The notes: a model not told the origin generated them from the letters alone. Counted from the stretch's first letter, positions 34,657 through 42,966 are shown. The stretch: DNA of 64,000 bases from Trichococcus shcherbakoviae (GCF_963666195.1 NZ_OY762653.1:1240001-1304000); one strand, 5' to 3'. Numbers and translations: made by a program.

Positions 34657-35025
34657 TTATTTCCACTGGCTCTCCACAAAATCCCATAACACGACGACAT
34701 GATTGATTTCCGGATCCCGCGCGGCATAGACCAATGTGACATCGGTCGCTTCCAACTGTTTCAGGATCTCCGCTACAGCAGCAGCTGTCGGCGGGTTCGT
34801 CAACATTTCCTCTTCATAGCGTTCTTTGAAGGCGGTGAATTTTTCGGGATCGTGGTCGAACCATTTGCGCAAATCCGGCGAAGGCGCGCTGTCTTTCAGC
34901 CATGCATCCAGTTGCGCGGCTTCCTTTTTCACACCCCGCGGCCACAGCCGATCAACCAGGATCCGGAAGCCATCAGCTTCCGCGGGGGCTTCGTAGATGC
35001 GTTTCATCTTCAGTTCCAAATCCAT
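34657..35025 (-). CDS. DUF488 family protein
   Basis: 122 residues from ATG at 35025 in GGGAGGAGGAATG; a TTG two codons later is also possible. The family motif RILVDRLWPRGVKKEAAQLD and the later WFDHDPEKFTAFKERYEEEM and TLVYAARDPEINHVVVL are clear. DUF488 proteins are small, widespread and of unproven biochemical role; they were proposed to bind nucleic acid or act as phosphatase-like folds. It lies 20 bp after the small gene at 35046-35324, so it is presumably under the same SAM riboswitch, which is unusual for this family. Confidence 0.88.
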   Translation of the reverse strand: MDLELKMKRIYEAPAEADGFRILVDRLWPRGVKKEAAQLDAWLKDSAPSPDLRKWFDHDPEKFTAFKERYEEEMLTNPPTAAAVAEILKQLEATDVTLVYAARDPEINHVVVLWDFVESQWK

Positions 35026-35045
35026 TCCTCCTCCCAATTGCTTCG

Positions 35046-35324
35046 TTAAAACTGGTCCATCAGTTCCATCATCTTATCCACTTGTACCCGCTCCAGGTAA
35101 AGGTGCTGCTGCAACTTGGCGATTTCTTCCTCAAGCCGATGTACTTCCACTACTTTGGCCAGCAGTTCCGTTTGATAGTTCTCCTTACCCATCTTAAGCG
35201 CTTCTGCAATGGCAGCCTTTTGCTGTTTGTACTGATGATAGAGCATAGCCTCGGCTTGGCTTTTTGGGCCGCCTGCAGCTTCCATTCTTTCGCAATGTTC
35301 GAATTGTTCTTTTGTCATTGTCAT
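35046..35324 (-). CDS. Small coiled-coil protein under SAM riboswitch control
   Basis: 92 residues from ATG at 35324 (GGAGGG upstream). No signal peptide or membrane segment. The N-terminal part (KEQFEHCERMEAAGGPKSQA) is polar; the rest is a continuous charged helix with heptad-like Leu spacing (ELLAKVVEVHRLEEEIAKLQ) ending MMELMDQF. It is Met-, Glu- and Gln-rich. I do not recognise a family. Because a SAM-I riboswitch with terminator directly precedes it, it should be expressed when SAM is low, which ties it to methionine or methyl metabolism. The longer in-frame version runs back into the riboswitch terminator and is rejected. Confidence 0.75.
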   Translation of the reverse strand: MTMTKEQFEHCERMEAAGGPKSQAEAMLYHQYKQQKAAIAEALKMGKENYQTELLAKVVEVHRLEEEIAKLQQHLYLERVQVDKMMELMDQF

Positions 35325-35357
35325 CGTCTTTCCCTCCAGATTGTTTTTTTTGAAAAC

Positions 35358-35513
35358 AAAAAACCCTTCTTTAAACAAGAAGAGTCGGGAATGTCGCTTT
35401 GCTCTTCTTATCTCTCAGATTGCTCTGCAGGATTTAGCACCGTGCCGCTGCGTTCGCGCAGGGGTCGGTTGCTGAGATGTCATCGGGCCAGTCCCTCGAT
35501 CTCTCTTGATAAA
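35358..35513 (-). promoter_or_regulatory. SAM-I (S-box) riboswitch with terminator
   Basis: On the minus strand the aptamer (35513 to about 35405) contains the conserved S-box core: AGGGACTGGCCCGATGA, CAGCAACC, GGTGCTAAATCCTGCAGA and the closing GAGAGATAAG that pairs with CTTTATCAAGAGAG. The terminator is CTCTTCTT (35377-35384) with AAGAAGGG (35364-35371) and six Ts (35358-35363). AAGAAGAG at the 3' side of P1 can instead pair with CTCTTCTT to form the antiterminator. High SAM should therefore switch off the small gene and DUF488. A promoter TTGAAT-17-CATAAT lies at 35538-35566. Confidence 0.93.
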
Positions 35514-35537
35514 GAAGTTATTTAATTTTCAAACATA

Positions 35538-35566
35538 TTATGTCATAGCATTGCGCAAAATTCAAC
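35538..35566 (-). promoter_or_regulatory. Promoter of the S-box transcript
   Basis: Minus strand -35 TTGAAT (35561-35566) and -10 CATAAT (35538-35543), 17-bp spacer, about 20 bp upstream of the riboswitch P1 stem. Confidence 0.6.
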
Positions 35567-35744
35567 TGATTTCCAATTGGCTTAATCTATTTTTGTCATC
35601 TACATCTGTTCTACACACTTCCTTGGTATCCTTAAGAAGGATCAAGCGATCCCGCGTTGCAGATCATTTCTTTTGTCCGATCAGCAACACGGAAACAGTC
35701 TCGTAAAACATAGCCAGTTTATACATAGGAAGGAAGAACTTACC

Positions 35745-35981
35745 ATGAAGAAAAAATATTTGATGATTGGCCTGATTTCTTTTACTGCATTGACCACCTT
35801 TGCTGTTGCAACTCCCGTAGAAGCAGCGATGATGGATACGGTGACTTTTGAAAATCACGGTCAGTATGTACGTAGCCATGCCACTCATCTTCGTCATCAC
35901 GCTGGAGACGCCCATCAGATGAACGGCGTAAGTATGCATGCCAGAGATAAGGATGAAAATATTTCTTGTCCCACTGAATAA
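35745..35981 (+). CDS. Small secreted His-rich protein
   Basis: 78 residues from ATG at 35745, with AGGAAGGAAG upstream. A signal peptide is clear: MKKKYL, a hydrophobic core GLISFTALTTFAVA and a likely cleavage after VEA (about residue 27). The mature peptide of about 51 residues is unusually rich in His (SHATHLRHHAGDAH) with several Met and one Cys, suggesting metal binding or a pH-sensitive surface peptide. The FENHGQYVRSH stretch resembles a motif of small hypothetical exported proteins in Firmicutes. It is monocistronic with a strong terminator; function is unknown. Confidence 0.65.
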   Translation: MKKKYLMIGLISFTALTTFAVATPVEAAMMDTVTFENHGQYVRSHATHLRHHAGDAHQMNGVSMHARDKDENISCPTE

Positions 35982-36065
35982 ACGGATCCATCCTTGGACC
36001 AATAATTTAGGTGCATAGGCAATAGATTATAGTTGATGACATCTTTTGGATCATATAGCTAAATA

Positions 36066-36118
36066 GGGCAGCATCAAAACTAGAATAATACTTTCTAGTT
36101 TTGATGCCGCCCCTTTAT
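36066..36118 (+). terminator. Terminator of the His-rich protein gene
   Basis: GGGCAGCATCAAAACTAG pairs with CTAGTTTTGATGCCGCCC (one mismatch) and is followed by CTTTATTTC. It lies 85 bp after the stop codon, leaving an unexplained 3' UTR. Confidence 0.85.
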
Positions 36119-36202
36119 TTCTGTATGGGACTTGATTTTACGCTCAGAAATAACCTTTCAAAACCGTTATGGCGGGGAATCCCGTTACTAACTCTCTCTC
36201 TG

Positions 36203-36545
36203 ATTGTCCGATTTCTCCACGTTATCGGACAACCACCAATGCCAACTGACTCCGCTTGTCCGATTCTTCCACATTATCGGACAACCAGCAAGACAATCTC
36301 ACTCTACTTGTCCGATTCTTCCACATTATCGGACAACCAGAAAGACAATCTCACTCCACTTGTCCGATTCTTCCGCATTATCGGACAACCAGAAAGACAA
36401 TCTCACTCCGCTTGTCCGATTCTTCCACATTATCGGACAACCAGAAAGACAATCTCACTCTACTTGTCCGATTCCTCCGTCTTATCAGACAACCAGCAAG
36501 ACTAACTCACTACACTTGTCCGATTCTTCCACATTATCGGACAAC
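36203..36545. repeat. Palindrome array 2: seven 31-bp palindromes, exact 52-bp period
   Basis: Units start at 36203, 36255, 36307, 36359, 36411, 36463 and 36515, each exactly 52 bp apart and 31 bp long. Arms are TTGTCCGAT and ATCGGACAA with loops like TCTTCCACATT. Unit 6 has ATCAGACAA, which breaks one pair. Linkers are near-identical within the array (CAGAAAGACAATCTCACT type) but differ from those of array 1, while period and palindrome are the same. The last unit ends nine bases from the DUF47 stop codon, between convergent genes. Same family as 25599-25837; not CRISPR for the same reasons. Confidence 0.95.
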
Positions 36546-36554
36546 CACCACAGA

Positions 36555-37187
36555 TCAAGCGTACTTCAACGCAATCTCTTCCACGAATTTGGTCACGTCC
36601 TTGAAGGCGTCGCAACAATCCTCCAGGGATTTATAGATTTTGCTTAGGATGACGGTGCTGACCGCATCCACATCGTTCTGATAGAGATCGCGCATGGATT
36701 GGATATACAGCAGATCGCCTTCTTTTTCACAGGCATTGATCAGGTCGATGACTGCATGGATCTCTTTTTGCGATTTCTTATAGGTTCTTAATAGCCTTAC
36801 CGCCGTAAGCAGTTCTTCGGCTGATTTTTCGACCAGATCCAGGAATTGGTTGATTTCCGGGGTGATGTTCTGCGGTTGATAGATCTCAATATGGATCATG
36901 ACATCCTCTATCATGTCGATGGCATGGTCCAGACTGGTTACCAGCGCAATCACATCCTGCCTGTCGAAAGGCGGCAACAGATCGTTGTACATATAGCGCA
37001 TCAGCCTGTATTTCGCGAGGTCGGCATTGTGTTCGATTTCATGCATCTCGTCCAATTTTTGACTTAGATCAGCGACCGGATAATCCGCCAGCACCTGCTT
37101 CAGAAATTCCGCCGATTGGACACCCCATTCGGCAAGCTTGATGAACTCATCGAAATAATCCAACTTTTCCGTCTTCTTTTTGAACAT
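36555..37187 (-). CDS. DUF47 (PhoU-like) protein, PiT partner
   Basis: 210 residues, all-helical, of the DUF47/TIGR00153 family related to PhoU. Typical acidic metal-binding helices are seen in DEMHEIEHNADLAKYRLM and DACEKEGDL-type segments (INACEKEGDLLYIQSM). These proteins are encoded with PiT transporters and are thought to regulate phosphate uptake at the membrane. It begins 12 bp after pit. There is no ordinary terminator after it; palindrome array 2 starts nine bases beyond its stop. Confidence 0.9.
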   Translation of the reverse strand: MFKKKTEKLDYFDEFIKLAEWGVQSAEFLKQVLADYPVADLSQKLDEMHEIEHNADLAKYRLMRYMYNDLLPPFDRQDVIALVTSLDHAIDMIEDVMIHIEIYQPQNITPEINQFLDLVEKSAEELLTAVRLLRTYKKSQKEIHAVIDLINACEKEGDLLYIQSMRDLYQNDVDAVSTVILSKIYKSLEDCCDAFKDVTKFVEEIALKYA

Positions 37188-37199
37188 AACCGGCTCCCC

Positions 37200-38249
37200 C
37201 TAGAATATCCCAATGAACAGCTTTGCCATCAGATAACCGACAAGACCGCAACCTGGAAACGTCAACACCCACGTATAAACCATTTCCTTGACCGTCAGCC
37301 AGTTTACGCTCGACAGATGCCTACCCGCGCCCACTCCCATGATAGCCGTTGTCTTCGTGTGGGTCGTGCTCACCGGCAGCCCCAAGAGCGATGCCGTCAA
37401 GAGGCTCAAGGCCCCGGCAAAATCAGCACTGAAGCCTTGATAAGTCTCCAATCTCACCATGTTGACCCCGACAGTCTTGATGATCTTCCCGCCGCCGATC
37501 GCTGTTCCCAAAGCCATAACTGTGGAACACAGCAACATCAACCAGACCGGAATCGCGAAATCGGTCGCGGCATTTCCTTGCGACAACGCGATACCCAACA
37601 GGAAAATCCCGATGAACTTCTGGCCGTCCTGGGCCCCATGCATGAAGGCCATCGCCGCCGCACCGACTATCTGGCTGTTGCGGAAGAAGGTTGTCGTGCT
37701 TTGCCGCTCAATGTCCCTGAACAACGCGCCGACCAGTTTCACGACAAGGAAGCCCAGAGACAACCCAAGAACGGTGGAAAGTACCAAGCCGTACAGCACC
37801 TTGATCCATTCCGCCCCATTGATACCGCTGATGCCGCCCTGCAACGCGATTGCAGCCCCCGAAACCCCAGCGATCAAGGCATGGCTCTCGCTTGTCGGAA
37901 TGCCAAAATACCAGGCCGCAGTGGCCCATACCACAATTGCGAAGAGAGCCGCACACAGCGCCACAACCGCGTCATCCGTATTCCCGCCAAAATCAACCAT
38001 CTTCGCCATCGTCTGGGCAACTTTCGCATTGATCGCTGTCATCGCAAAAACGCCTAAAAAATTGAACACAGCCGCCATCAAGATGGCGTTCCGAGGCGTC
38101 ATGCTTCTTGTCGAGACGCAGGTGGCGATGGCATTCGGCGCATCCGTCCACCCGTTCACCAAAACCACTCCCAGCGTCAAGGCCACCGTCACCGCAATAG
38201 CCGGGCTCGTCAGCAGCAACTGAATGAATTCACCGAATGAAATCGCCAT
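37200..38249 (-). CDS. pit: PiT-family inorganic phosphate transporter
   Basis: 349 residues with about ten membrane segments. PiT repeats are visible: VLVNGWTDAPNAIATCVSTRSM near the N-terminus and FMHGAQDGQKFIG (the GxNDxxx-like second motif, here GAQDGQ), plus GLPVSTTHTKTTAIMGVGA close to the C-terminus. It imports phosphate with protons, usually as a metal-phosphate complex. GGTGG precedes ATG at 38249. Order on the strand is ade, pit, DUF47; the 42-bp gap after ade contains no terminator, so all three may be cotranscribed. Confidence 0.92.
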   Translation of the reverse strand: MAISFGEFIQLLLTSPAIAVTVALTLGVVLVNGWTDAPNAIATCVSTRSMTPRNAILMAAVFNFLGVFAMTAINAKVAQTMAKMVDFGGNTDDAVVALCAALFAIVVWATAAWYFGIPTSESHALIAGVSGAAIALQGGISGINGAEWIKVLYGLVLSTVLGLSLGFLVVKLVGALFRDIERQSTTTFFRNSQIVGAAAMAFMHGAQDGQKFIGIFLLGIALSQGNAATDFAIPVWLMLLCSTVMALGTAIGGGKIIKTVGVNMVRLETYQGFSADFAGALSLLTASLLGLPVSTTHTKTTAIMGVGAGRHLSSVNWLTVKEMVYTWVLTFPGCGLVGYLMAKLFIGIF

Positions 38250-38291
38250 AAAGAACCACCGCCTTTCCGGATCACAGTGAAATGAATGGTT

Positions 38292-40016
38292 TTACATCGG
38301 AATCCCGACTTCGATATGCTGGAAGGAATCCACATCAAACAAGCCTTTATCTGTAAGTTTCAGACGCGGAATGACCGGCAAGCACAGGAACGAAAGGATC
38401 ATGAAAATGTTCTGCGATTCCTCCGCCAACGTAGCCAACTGCTCGTGCAACTGATGCAATTCCTTGATTACTTCTTCGTAAGGTTTTTCCGACATGATGC
38501 CACCGACCCGCAGCGGGACTGACGCCAGCACCTTGCCGCCATCCACGATGACGAGTCCGCCTTGCATGCGTTCCGCCTCTTCGATCGCCAGCAGCATATC
38601 TTCATCATTCGTACCGGCAACGACCAGATTATGCGAATCATGGGCTACAGTCGAGGCGATGGCGCCCCGTTTCAGACCGAGTCCGCTGACGATGCCAGCA
38701 CCGATGCTGCCGGTTTGGTGATGGCGTTCGCACACCACCATCTTCACTTGATCATTTTCTGGATCCGCAACAAAGAAGCCATCTTCTGTCTTCACATCCG
38801 CTGCGATTTTCTCGGTAATGATCCGGCCCGGCACAACTCCGATGACCCAAGCTTTCTGGTCTTTCTGAAGCGGGATCTGCAAATCGTCTTTAGTCACTTT
38901 CTTCAAATGAAGAGAGGAGCGGACGGCCTGCGGCACAACTGCACGGACATTTCTTAAAACATCCAGGTTCAGCAAGCGGCCGTCTTTGATGATCGTTTCC
39001 GGGCGCAGTGTCTCCAGGCTGTCCGTGATCAGGATATCCGCAAGATATCCGGGTGCAATAGCGCCTTTATCCTCGATTCCATGGCATACCGCATTATTGA
39101 GCGTAGCCATCTGGATGGCGATAAGCGGGTCCAATCCCTGTTGGATGGCCAGCTGAGCGGCATAATTGACGGTTCCTTCTTCCGCCAGTTCGTCCAGATG
39201 CTTATCGTCCGTACAGAATGAAAAACGGCGACTGTTCCTTTCGTTGATGGCCGGCAGCAGCGCCAACAGATCTTTCGCAGCCGAGCCTTCACGCACCAAT
39301 ACATGGATGCCCCTGCGTACCCGCGCAATCGCCTCTTCCGCAGTCACCGCCTCATGATCGTTGCGGATCCCGGCTGTGCTGTACACATTCAACGCAGTAT
39401 CCGGCAAACCAGCCGCATGGCCATCAACCATCATTCCCGCTTCGATCGTCATGCGGATTTTCTCAAGCATATCCGGATTTGCATTCAAAACGGATGGATA
39501 ATCCATCACTTCAGCCAAGCCGATGACGGTCAGATGGGTCAAATAAGGCCGGAGATCATCTGCGGTCAGCGTCGCGCCGTTCTGTTCGAAGGGTGTTGCC
39601 GGCACACACGAAGGCAGCTTCATCAGGATGTCCATGTCGGCATTGGCGGCGTCCTCCAACATAAATTCAATCCCGATTGTTCCTGCGACGTTTGCGATTT
39701 CATGCGGATCGGTCACAACGGTCGTCACGCCGTGTTTGATGAGGGCACGCGAAAATTCCGACGGCGTAACCATGGTCGATTCGATATGGATATGCCCGTC
39801 GATAAAGCCCGGCATGACATACTTGCCTGAAGCATCCACCACTTGCTTCCCGTTCGGATAGGTACCGATGCCGACGATGTGCCCGTCCTTGATCGCAACG
39901 TCCGCTTCAAAGGTCTCCAGCGAAAACACATCCACCACTGTTCCGTTCTGGATAATCAGGTCCGCTTCCTCCGGTTGCTGTGCTGCCTGGATCAATCTTT
40001 TCAATGCATCTGTCAT
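38292..40016 (-). CDS. ade: Adenine deaminase
   Basis: 574 residues from ATG at 40016 (AGGGGG nine bases upstream), the usual Ade length. It converts adenine to hypoxanthine and ammonia for purine salvage. The amidohydrolase barrel shows GFIDGHIHIESTMV (HxH metal site), then DPHEIANVAGT, VDGHAAGLP, FCTDDKHLDEL with the catalytic Asp, and the C-terminal Ade domain with AHDSHNLVVAGTND. Upstream, the minus strand has TATAAT near 40075-40080 and a small hairpin ATTCGCT/AGCGAAT in the leader. No purine riboswitch is visible. Confidence 0.95.
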   Translation of the reverse strand: MTDALKRLIQAAQQPEEADLIIQNGTVVDVFSLETFEADVAIKDGHIVGIGTYPNGKQVVDASGKYVMPGFIDGHIHIESTMVTPSEFSRALIKHGVTTVVTDPHEIANVAGTIGIEFMLEDAANADMDILMKLPSCVPATPFEQNGATLTADDLRPYLTHLTVIGLAEVMDYPSVLNANPDMLEKIRMTIEAGMMVDGHAAGLPDTALNVYSTAGIRNDHEAVTAEEAIARVRRGIHVLVREGSAAKDLLALLPAINERNSRRFSFCTDDKHLDELAEEGTVNYAAQLAIQQGLDPLIAIQMATLNNAVCHGIEDKGAIAPGYLADILITDSLETLRPETIIKDGRLLNLDVLRNVRAVVPQAVRSSLHLKKVTKDDLQIPLQKDQKAWVIGVVPGRIITEKIAADVKTEDGFFVADPENDQVKMVVCERHHQTGSIGAGIVSGLGLKRGAIASTVAHDSHNLVVAGTNDEDMLLAIEEAERMQGGLVIVDGGKVLASVPLRVGGIMSEKPYEEVIKELHQLHEQLATLAEESQNIFMILSFLCLPVIPRLKLTDKGLFDVDSFQHIEVGIPM

Positions 40017-40191
40017 ACAAATTCCCCCTGGTTCCATTCGCTCTCTTGGTCAGCGAATCTCTTGTTGTTTCCTATATTATACACGATTCACCTGGGGACC
40101 GATAAGCTTCTTATCAGCGGTCAAACTTATCCTCTATAAGATTTTCTGCAATCATAAAATCCGGATCTTTTTGAAGCTATAGGTGATCGTT

Positions 40192-40394
40192 TTTACCTAT
40201 CAACCTTGTTCGATTATAACTGTTTGCTTCTTACATGCACTGGTGATAAGATTTCCTCATGCCTTCGAGCGACAAAAAGTAAGAAAGTGTCGGTTTGCAG
40301 GCTTTCATCACTAGCATCAACCGCGTGGGGGAGTTTTTTTCCGGTCGAAGGACCGACAACATATCAAAAAAAACAAAAACAGGAGTGAATATAA
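40192..40394 (+). promoter_or_regulatory. Promoter and structured leader of the cystine-type ABC operon
   Basis: -35 TTTACC (40192-40197) and -10 TATAAC (40215-40220), 17-bp spacer. The leader of about 168 nt can form CTGGTGAT/ATCACTAG (one G-U) enclosing GCCT/AGGC and CGACA/TGTCG. Downstream, ACCG (about 40320) can pair with CGGT (about 40341), or CGGTC can pair with GACCG (to about 40355), as mutually exclusive options, around a GGGGGAGTTTTTTT stretch. It does not match T-box, S-box or lysine riboswitch cores. It may be an uncharacterised regulatory RNA. Confidence 0.45.
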
Positions 40395-41240
40395 ATGAAG
40401 AAACTATTATCAAAAATCTTATTCGTGGGTACAGCAGGTTTGGTTTTGGCGGCTTGCGGCGCAACAACAACTGATTCAAGTTCGGACAGTGCCTCTACAG
40501 CAACCAGCACCGCTACGGCGGGAAACGTCTTAAAGACGATCGAAGAAAACAAACAATTGCGCATCGGGGTGGAAGGCACTTACCCGCCATTCAGCTACCA
40601 TGACACAGAAACAGGCGACTTGGTCGGTTTCGAAGTGGAAATCGCAGAAGTCATCGCTGAAGATTTGGGCGTGGAAGCTGTCTTCGTCGAAACGAAATGG
40701 GATTCCCTGATTGCCGGATTGGACGTCAATAAATACGATATCGTCATCAACAACGTCGGCGTTACCGAAGAACGACAAGAAGCTTATGACTTCACCGATG
40801 CTTATTTCGAGTCCTACGGCCAACTTGCTGTCAGCGCAGACTCTGACATCCAAACTTTGGAAGACTACAGCGGCAAAAAATCAGCCCAATCCACTACAAG
40901 TAATTACGCACAGAACGCTCGTGACCTTGGCGCTGAAATCGTACCTGTCGACGGCTTCAATCAAGCAGTTGAATTAATCACTTCAGGCCGCGCGGACGGA
41001 ACAATCAATGATTACATCACTTTCTTGACTTACTTTGAGGAATATCCAGATTCCACTTTGAGACTGATCGACGAAAAACTGCCTACAAATGACGAAGTCG
41101 GCATAATCCTGCAAAAAGAAAACACAGAATTCCAGACTAAACTGAACGAAATCATCGCAGCCCGCACAGAAGACGGCACTTTCAAAGCAATCTTCGAAAA
41201 ATACCTAGGTGAAGACATCAGCGTCGGCGCCAATAACTAA
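40395..41240 (+). CDS. Amino-acid ABC transporter substrate-binding lipoprotein, cystine type
   Basis: 281 residues. Lipobox LVLAACG follows a short signal. After a Ser/Thr-rich linker comes a family-3 solute-binding domain: LRIGVEGTYPPFSYHDTETG, LVGFEVEIAEVIAEDLGVEA, ETKWDSLIAGLDVNKYDIVI and TEERQEAYDFTDAY. The TKWD and VNKYDIVINNV segments resemble cystine-binding TcyA/TcyJ proteins more than glutamine ones. It delivers the amino acid to the permease at 41473. AGGAG precedes ATG at 40395. The substrate assignment is by similarity from memory. Confidence 0.88.
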   Translation: MKKLLSKILFVGTAGLVLAACGATTTDSSSDSASTATSTATAGNVLKTIEENKQLRIGVEGTYPPFSYHDTETGDLVGFEVEIAEVIAEDLGVEAVFVETKWDSLIAGLDVNKYDIVINNVGVTEERQEAYDFTDAYFESYGQLAVSADSDIQTLEDYSGKKSAQSTTSNYAQNARDLGAEIVPVDGFNQAVELITSGRADGTINDYITFLTYFEEYPDSTLRLIDEKLPTNDEVGIILQKENTEFQTKLNEIIAARTEDGTFKAIFEKYLGEDISVGANN

Positions 41241-41277
41241 GAAAAGCTGAACGGGCTCGTTCAGACCCACATTCAGA

Positions 41278-41362
41278 AAATCGTACCGAGTGCGCTCTAA
41301 GGGGCGCAATCGGTACGATTTATCTGATTTATGGATGGCTAACCCTTGAAGCTAGCCATCAT
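41278..41362 (+). other. Intercistronic hairpins between binding protein and permease genes
   Basis: AAATCGTACCGA/TCGGTACGATTT with inner GCGC pairing (41278-41321) and GATGGCTA/TAGCCATC (about 41335-41360). They fill the 232-bp gap in the operon. The first resembles an attenuating terminator or 3' stabiliser, which would give more binding protein than permease. Confidence 0.6.
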
Positions 41363-41472
41363 TGTTGGATGCATGGTACAATTTGGTATCTCGTGAACCA
41401 CTTGCGGCGGTGCCCTTTTGGACGTTGAATAGTTTTTTAATTTTTAATATAAAAAGGAACGGTGAGTAAATT

Positions 41473-42141
41473 TTGCAACACACATTATCCATAATCGAAA
41501 ACGCCCTATGGCCAATTCTGGAAGCAGGATTTACCGTCACCATCCCCTTGGCGCTGATTTCATTTGCCTTGTCACTTGTTCTGGCTGTCCTTACTGCAGT
41601 CATGCGGATTTCGAAAAGCAAGATATTAAAAGGGCTGGCTTGGTTCTACGTTTGGGTATTCCGCGGAACCCCGCTTTTGATCCAATTGTTCATCGTCTTC
41701 TTCGGTTTGCCGAAGCTGAACATCACCTTGGATGCGTGGACCGCCGCTATCCTGACTTTTGCCTTGAACAGCGGCGCCTATTCGGCCGAATCCATCCGCG
41801 GCGCGATCCTGTCCATCCCGAGAGGGCAATGGGAAGCGGCCGACTCCTTGGGCATGACGCACGGACAGGTCCTGAAAAGGATCATCTTCCCGCAGACCAT
41901 CCGGATTGCCTTGCCGGCTGTCATGAATGACTTCATCTCTTTGGTGAAATCGACCTCGTTGGCATCCAGCATCACGATCATCGAAATGACGATGGTCGGG
42001 CAGCAGTTCGCTTCCGTTACCTATGAACCGCTGATTCTGTATATGGAAGTGGCTGTGATTTATCTACTTATCAGTACAGTATTGACTTGGATCCAAGGCA
42101 AATTGGAAATCAGAACTTCCAAATATCTGAAAAAGGCGTGA
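41473..42141 (+). CDS. Amino-acid ABC transporter permease, His/Glu/Gln/cystine family
   Basis: 222 residues from TTG at 41473, preceded by GGTGAG; no ATG with a ribosome site fits the conserved N-terminus. About five membrane helices. The permease EAA loop is visible as AADSLGMTHGQVLKRIIFPQTIRIALP, contacting the ATPase; FRGTPLLIQLFIVFFGLP is typical of the polar amino acid family. It sits four bases upstream of the ATPase gene start. It forms the membrane channel for the binding protein at 40395. Confidence 0.9.
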   Translation: MQHTLSIIENALWPILEAGFTVTIPLALISFALSLVLAVLTAVMRISKSKILKGLAWFYVWVFRGTPLLIQLFIVFFGLPKLNITLDAWTAAILTFALNSGAYSAESIRGAILSIPRGQWEAADSLGMTHGQVLKRIIFPQTIRIALPAVMNDFISLVKSTSLASSITIIEMTMVGQQFASVTYEPLILYMEVAVIYLLISTVLTWIQGKLEIRTSKYLKKA

Positions 42142-42145
42142 CGAC

Positions 42146-42883
42146 ATGATCGAAATCAAAAATATCCAAAAATCCTACGGTGACTTTCATGCCCTCAAGG
42201 ACATCTCGTTGACTTTCAAAACCGGTGAAACGACCGTCATCGTCGGCCCATCCGGTTCGGGCAAGTCCACCCTGCTCCGCACCTTGAACCTGTTGGAAGT
42301 GCCCGAAAGCGGCATCTTGAAGAATGGCAATCTCGAGGTCGATTTCAGCTCCAAAATATCAAAAGAAACGATGATGGCAATCCGCAAAGAAACGGCGATG
42401 GTGTTCCAGAGCTTCAACCTCTTCCCGCATCTGTCGGTATTGGAAAATGTTATCGAAGGCCCGATCACGGTTCTGAAACTTTCGAAAACAGAAGCGACGG
42501 CCAGAGCCAAAAACCTGTTGACCAAAGTGGGCTTGGCCGACAAACTGGACCATTACCCGGACCAACTATCGGGCGGCCAACAGCAACGCGTGGCCATCGC
42601 GCGCGCCTTGGCAATGGAACCGGATTTCGTCCTTTTTGATGAACCCACCTCCGCCCTCGATCCCGAGTTGGAAGCGGAAGTGCTGCGCGTTTTGAAGGAA
42701 CTCGCTTCCGAGAAGCTGTCCATGATCATCGTGACGCACAACCTTGACTTCGCCCGGGAAGCAGCGGACCGCATGCTCTTCCTGGAGGACGGCAAAGTCG
42801 GCTTCGACGGTCCGACCAAGGACTTCTTCGAAAGCACAACCGAGCCAAGGATTGCCCGCTTCATCAACAGCATAACGATTTAA
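42146..42883 (+). CDS. Amino-acid ABC transporter ATP-binding protein
   Basis: 245 residues. Walker [11 protein letters not shown]-loop [18 protein letters not shown], signature [19 protein letters not shown], Walker [12 protein letters not shown] and switch His in [16 protein letters not shown] are all intact. It powers import by the 40395/41473 partners. ATG at 42146 is four bases after the permease stop, with the RBS inside that gene's last codons. A strong terminator ends the operon immediately after the stop codon. Confidence 0.93.
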   Translation: MIEIKNIQKSYGDFHALKDISLTFKTGETTVIVGPSGSGKSTLLRTLNLLEVPESGILKNGNLEVDFSSKISKETMMAIRKETAMVFQSFNLFPHLSVLENVIEGPITVLKLSKTEATARAKNLLTKVGLADKLDHYPDQLSGGQQQRVAIARALAMEPDFVLFDEPTSALDPELEAEVLRVLKELASEKLSMIIVTHNLDFAREAADRMLFLEDGKVGFDGPTKDFFESTTEPRIARFINSITI

Positions 42884-42935
42884 AAAGATAGACGAAACCA
42901 AAGCATCCAAGCTTTGGTCTCGCCTATCTTTTTTT
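42883..42935 (+). terminator. Terminator of the ABC transporter operon
   Basis: A roughly 20-bp stem beginning AAGATAGACGAAACCAAAGC with its complement ending CTATCTTTTTTT. Confidence 0.93.
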
Positions 42936-42966
42936 GTTGAGGTAATTGATACTATTGTGCTCAGTA

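Noticed and set aside
40227-40394. Cysteine T-box or lysine riboswitch before the ABC operon
   Set aside because: ACCGCG is present but not the TGGNACCGCG bulge, and lysine-riboswitch core elements are missing.
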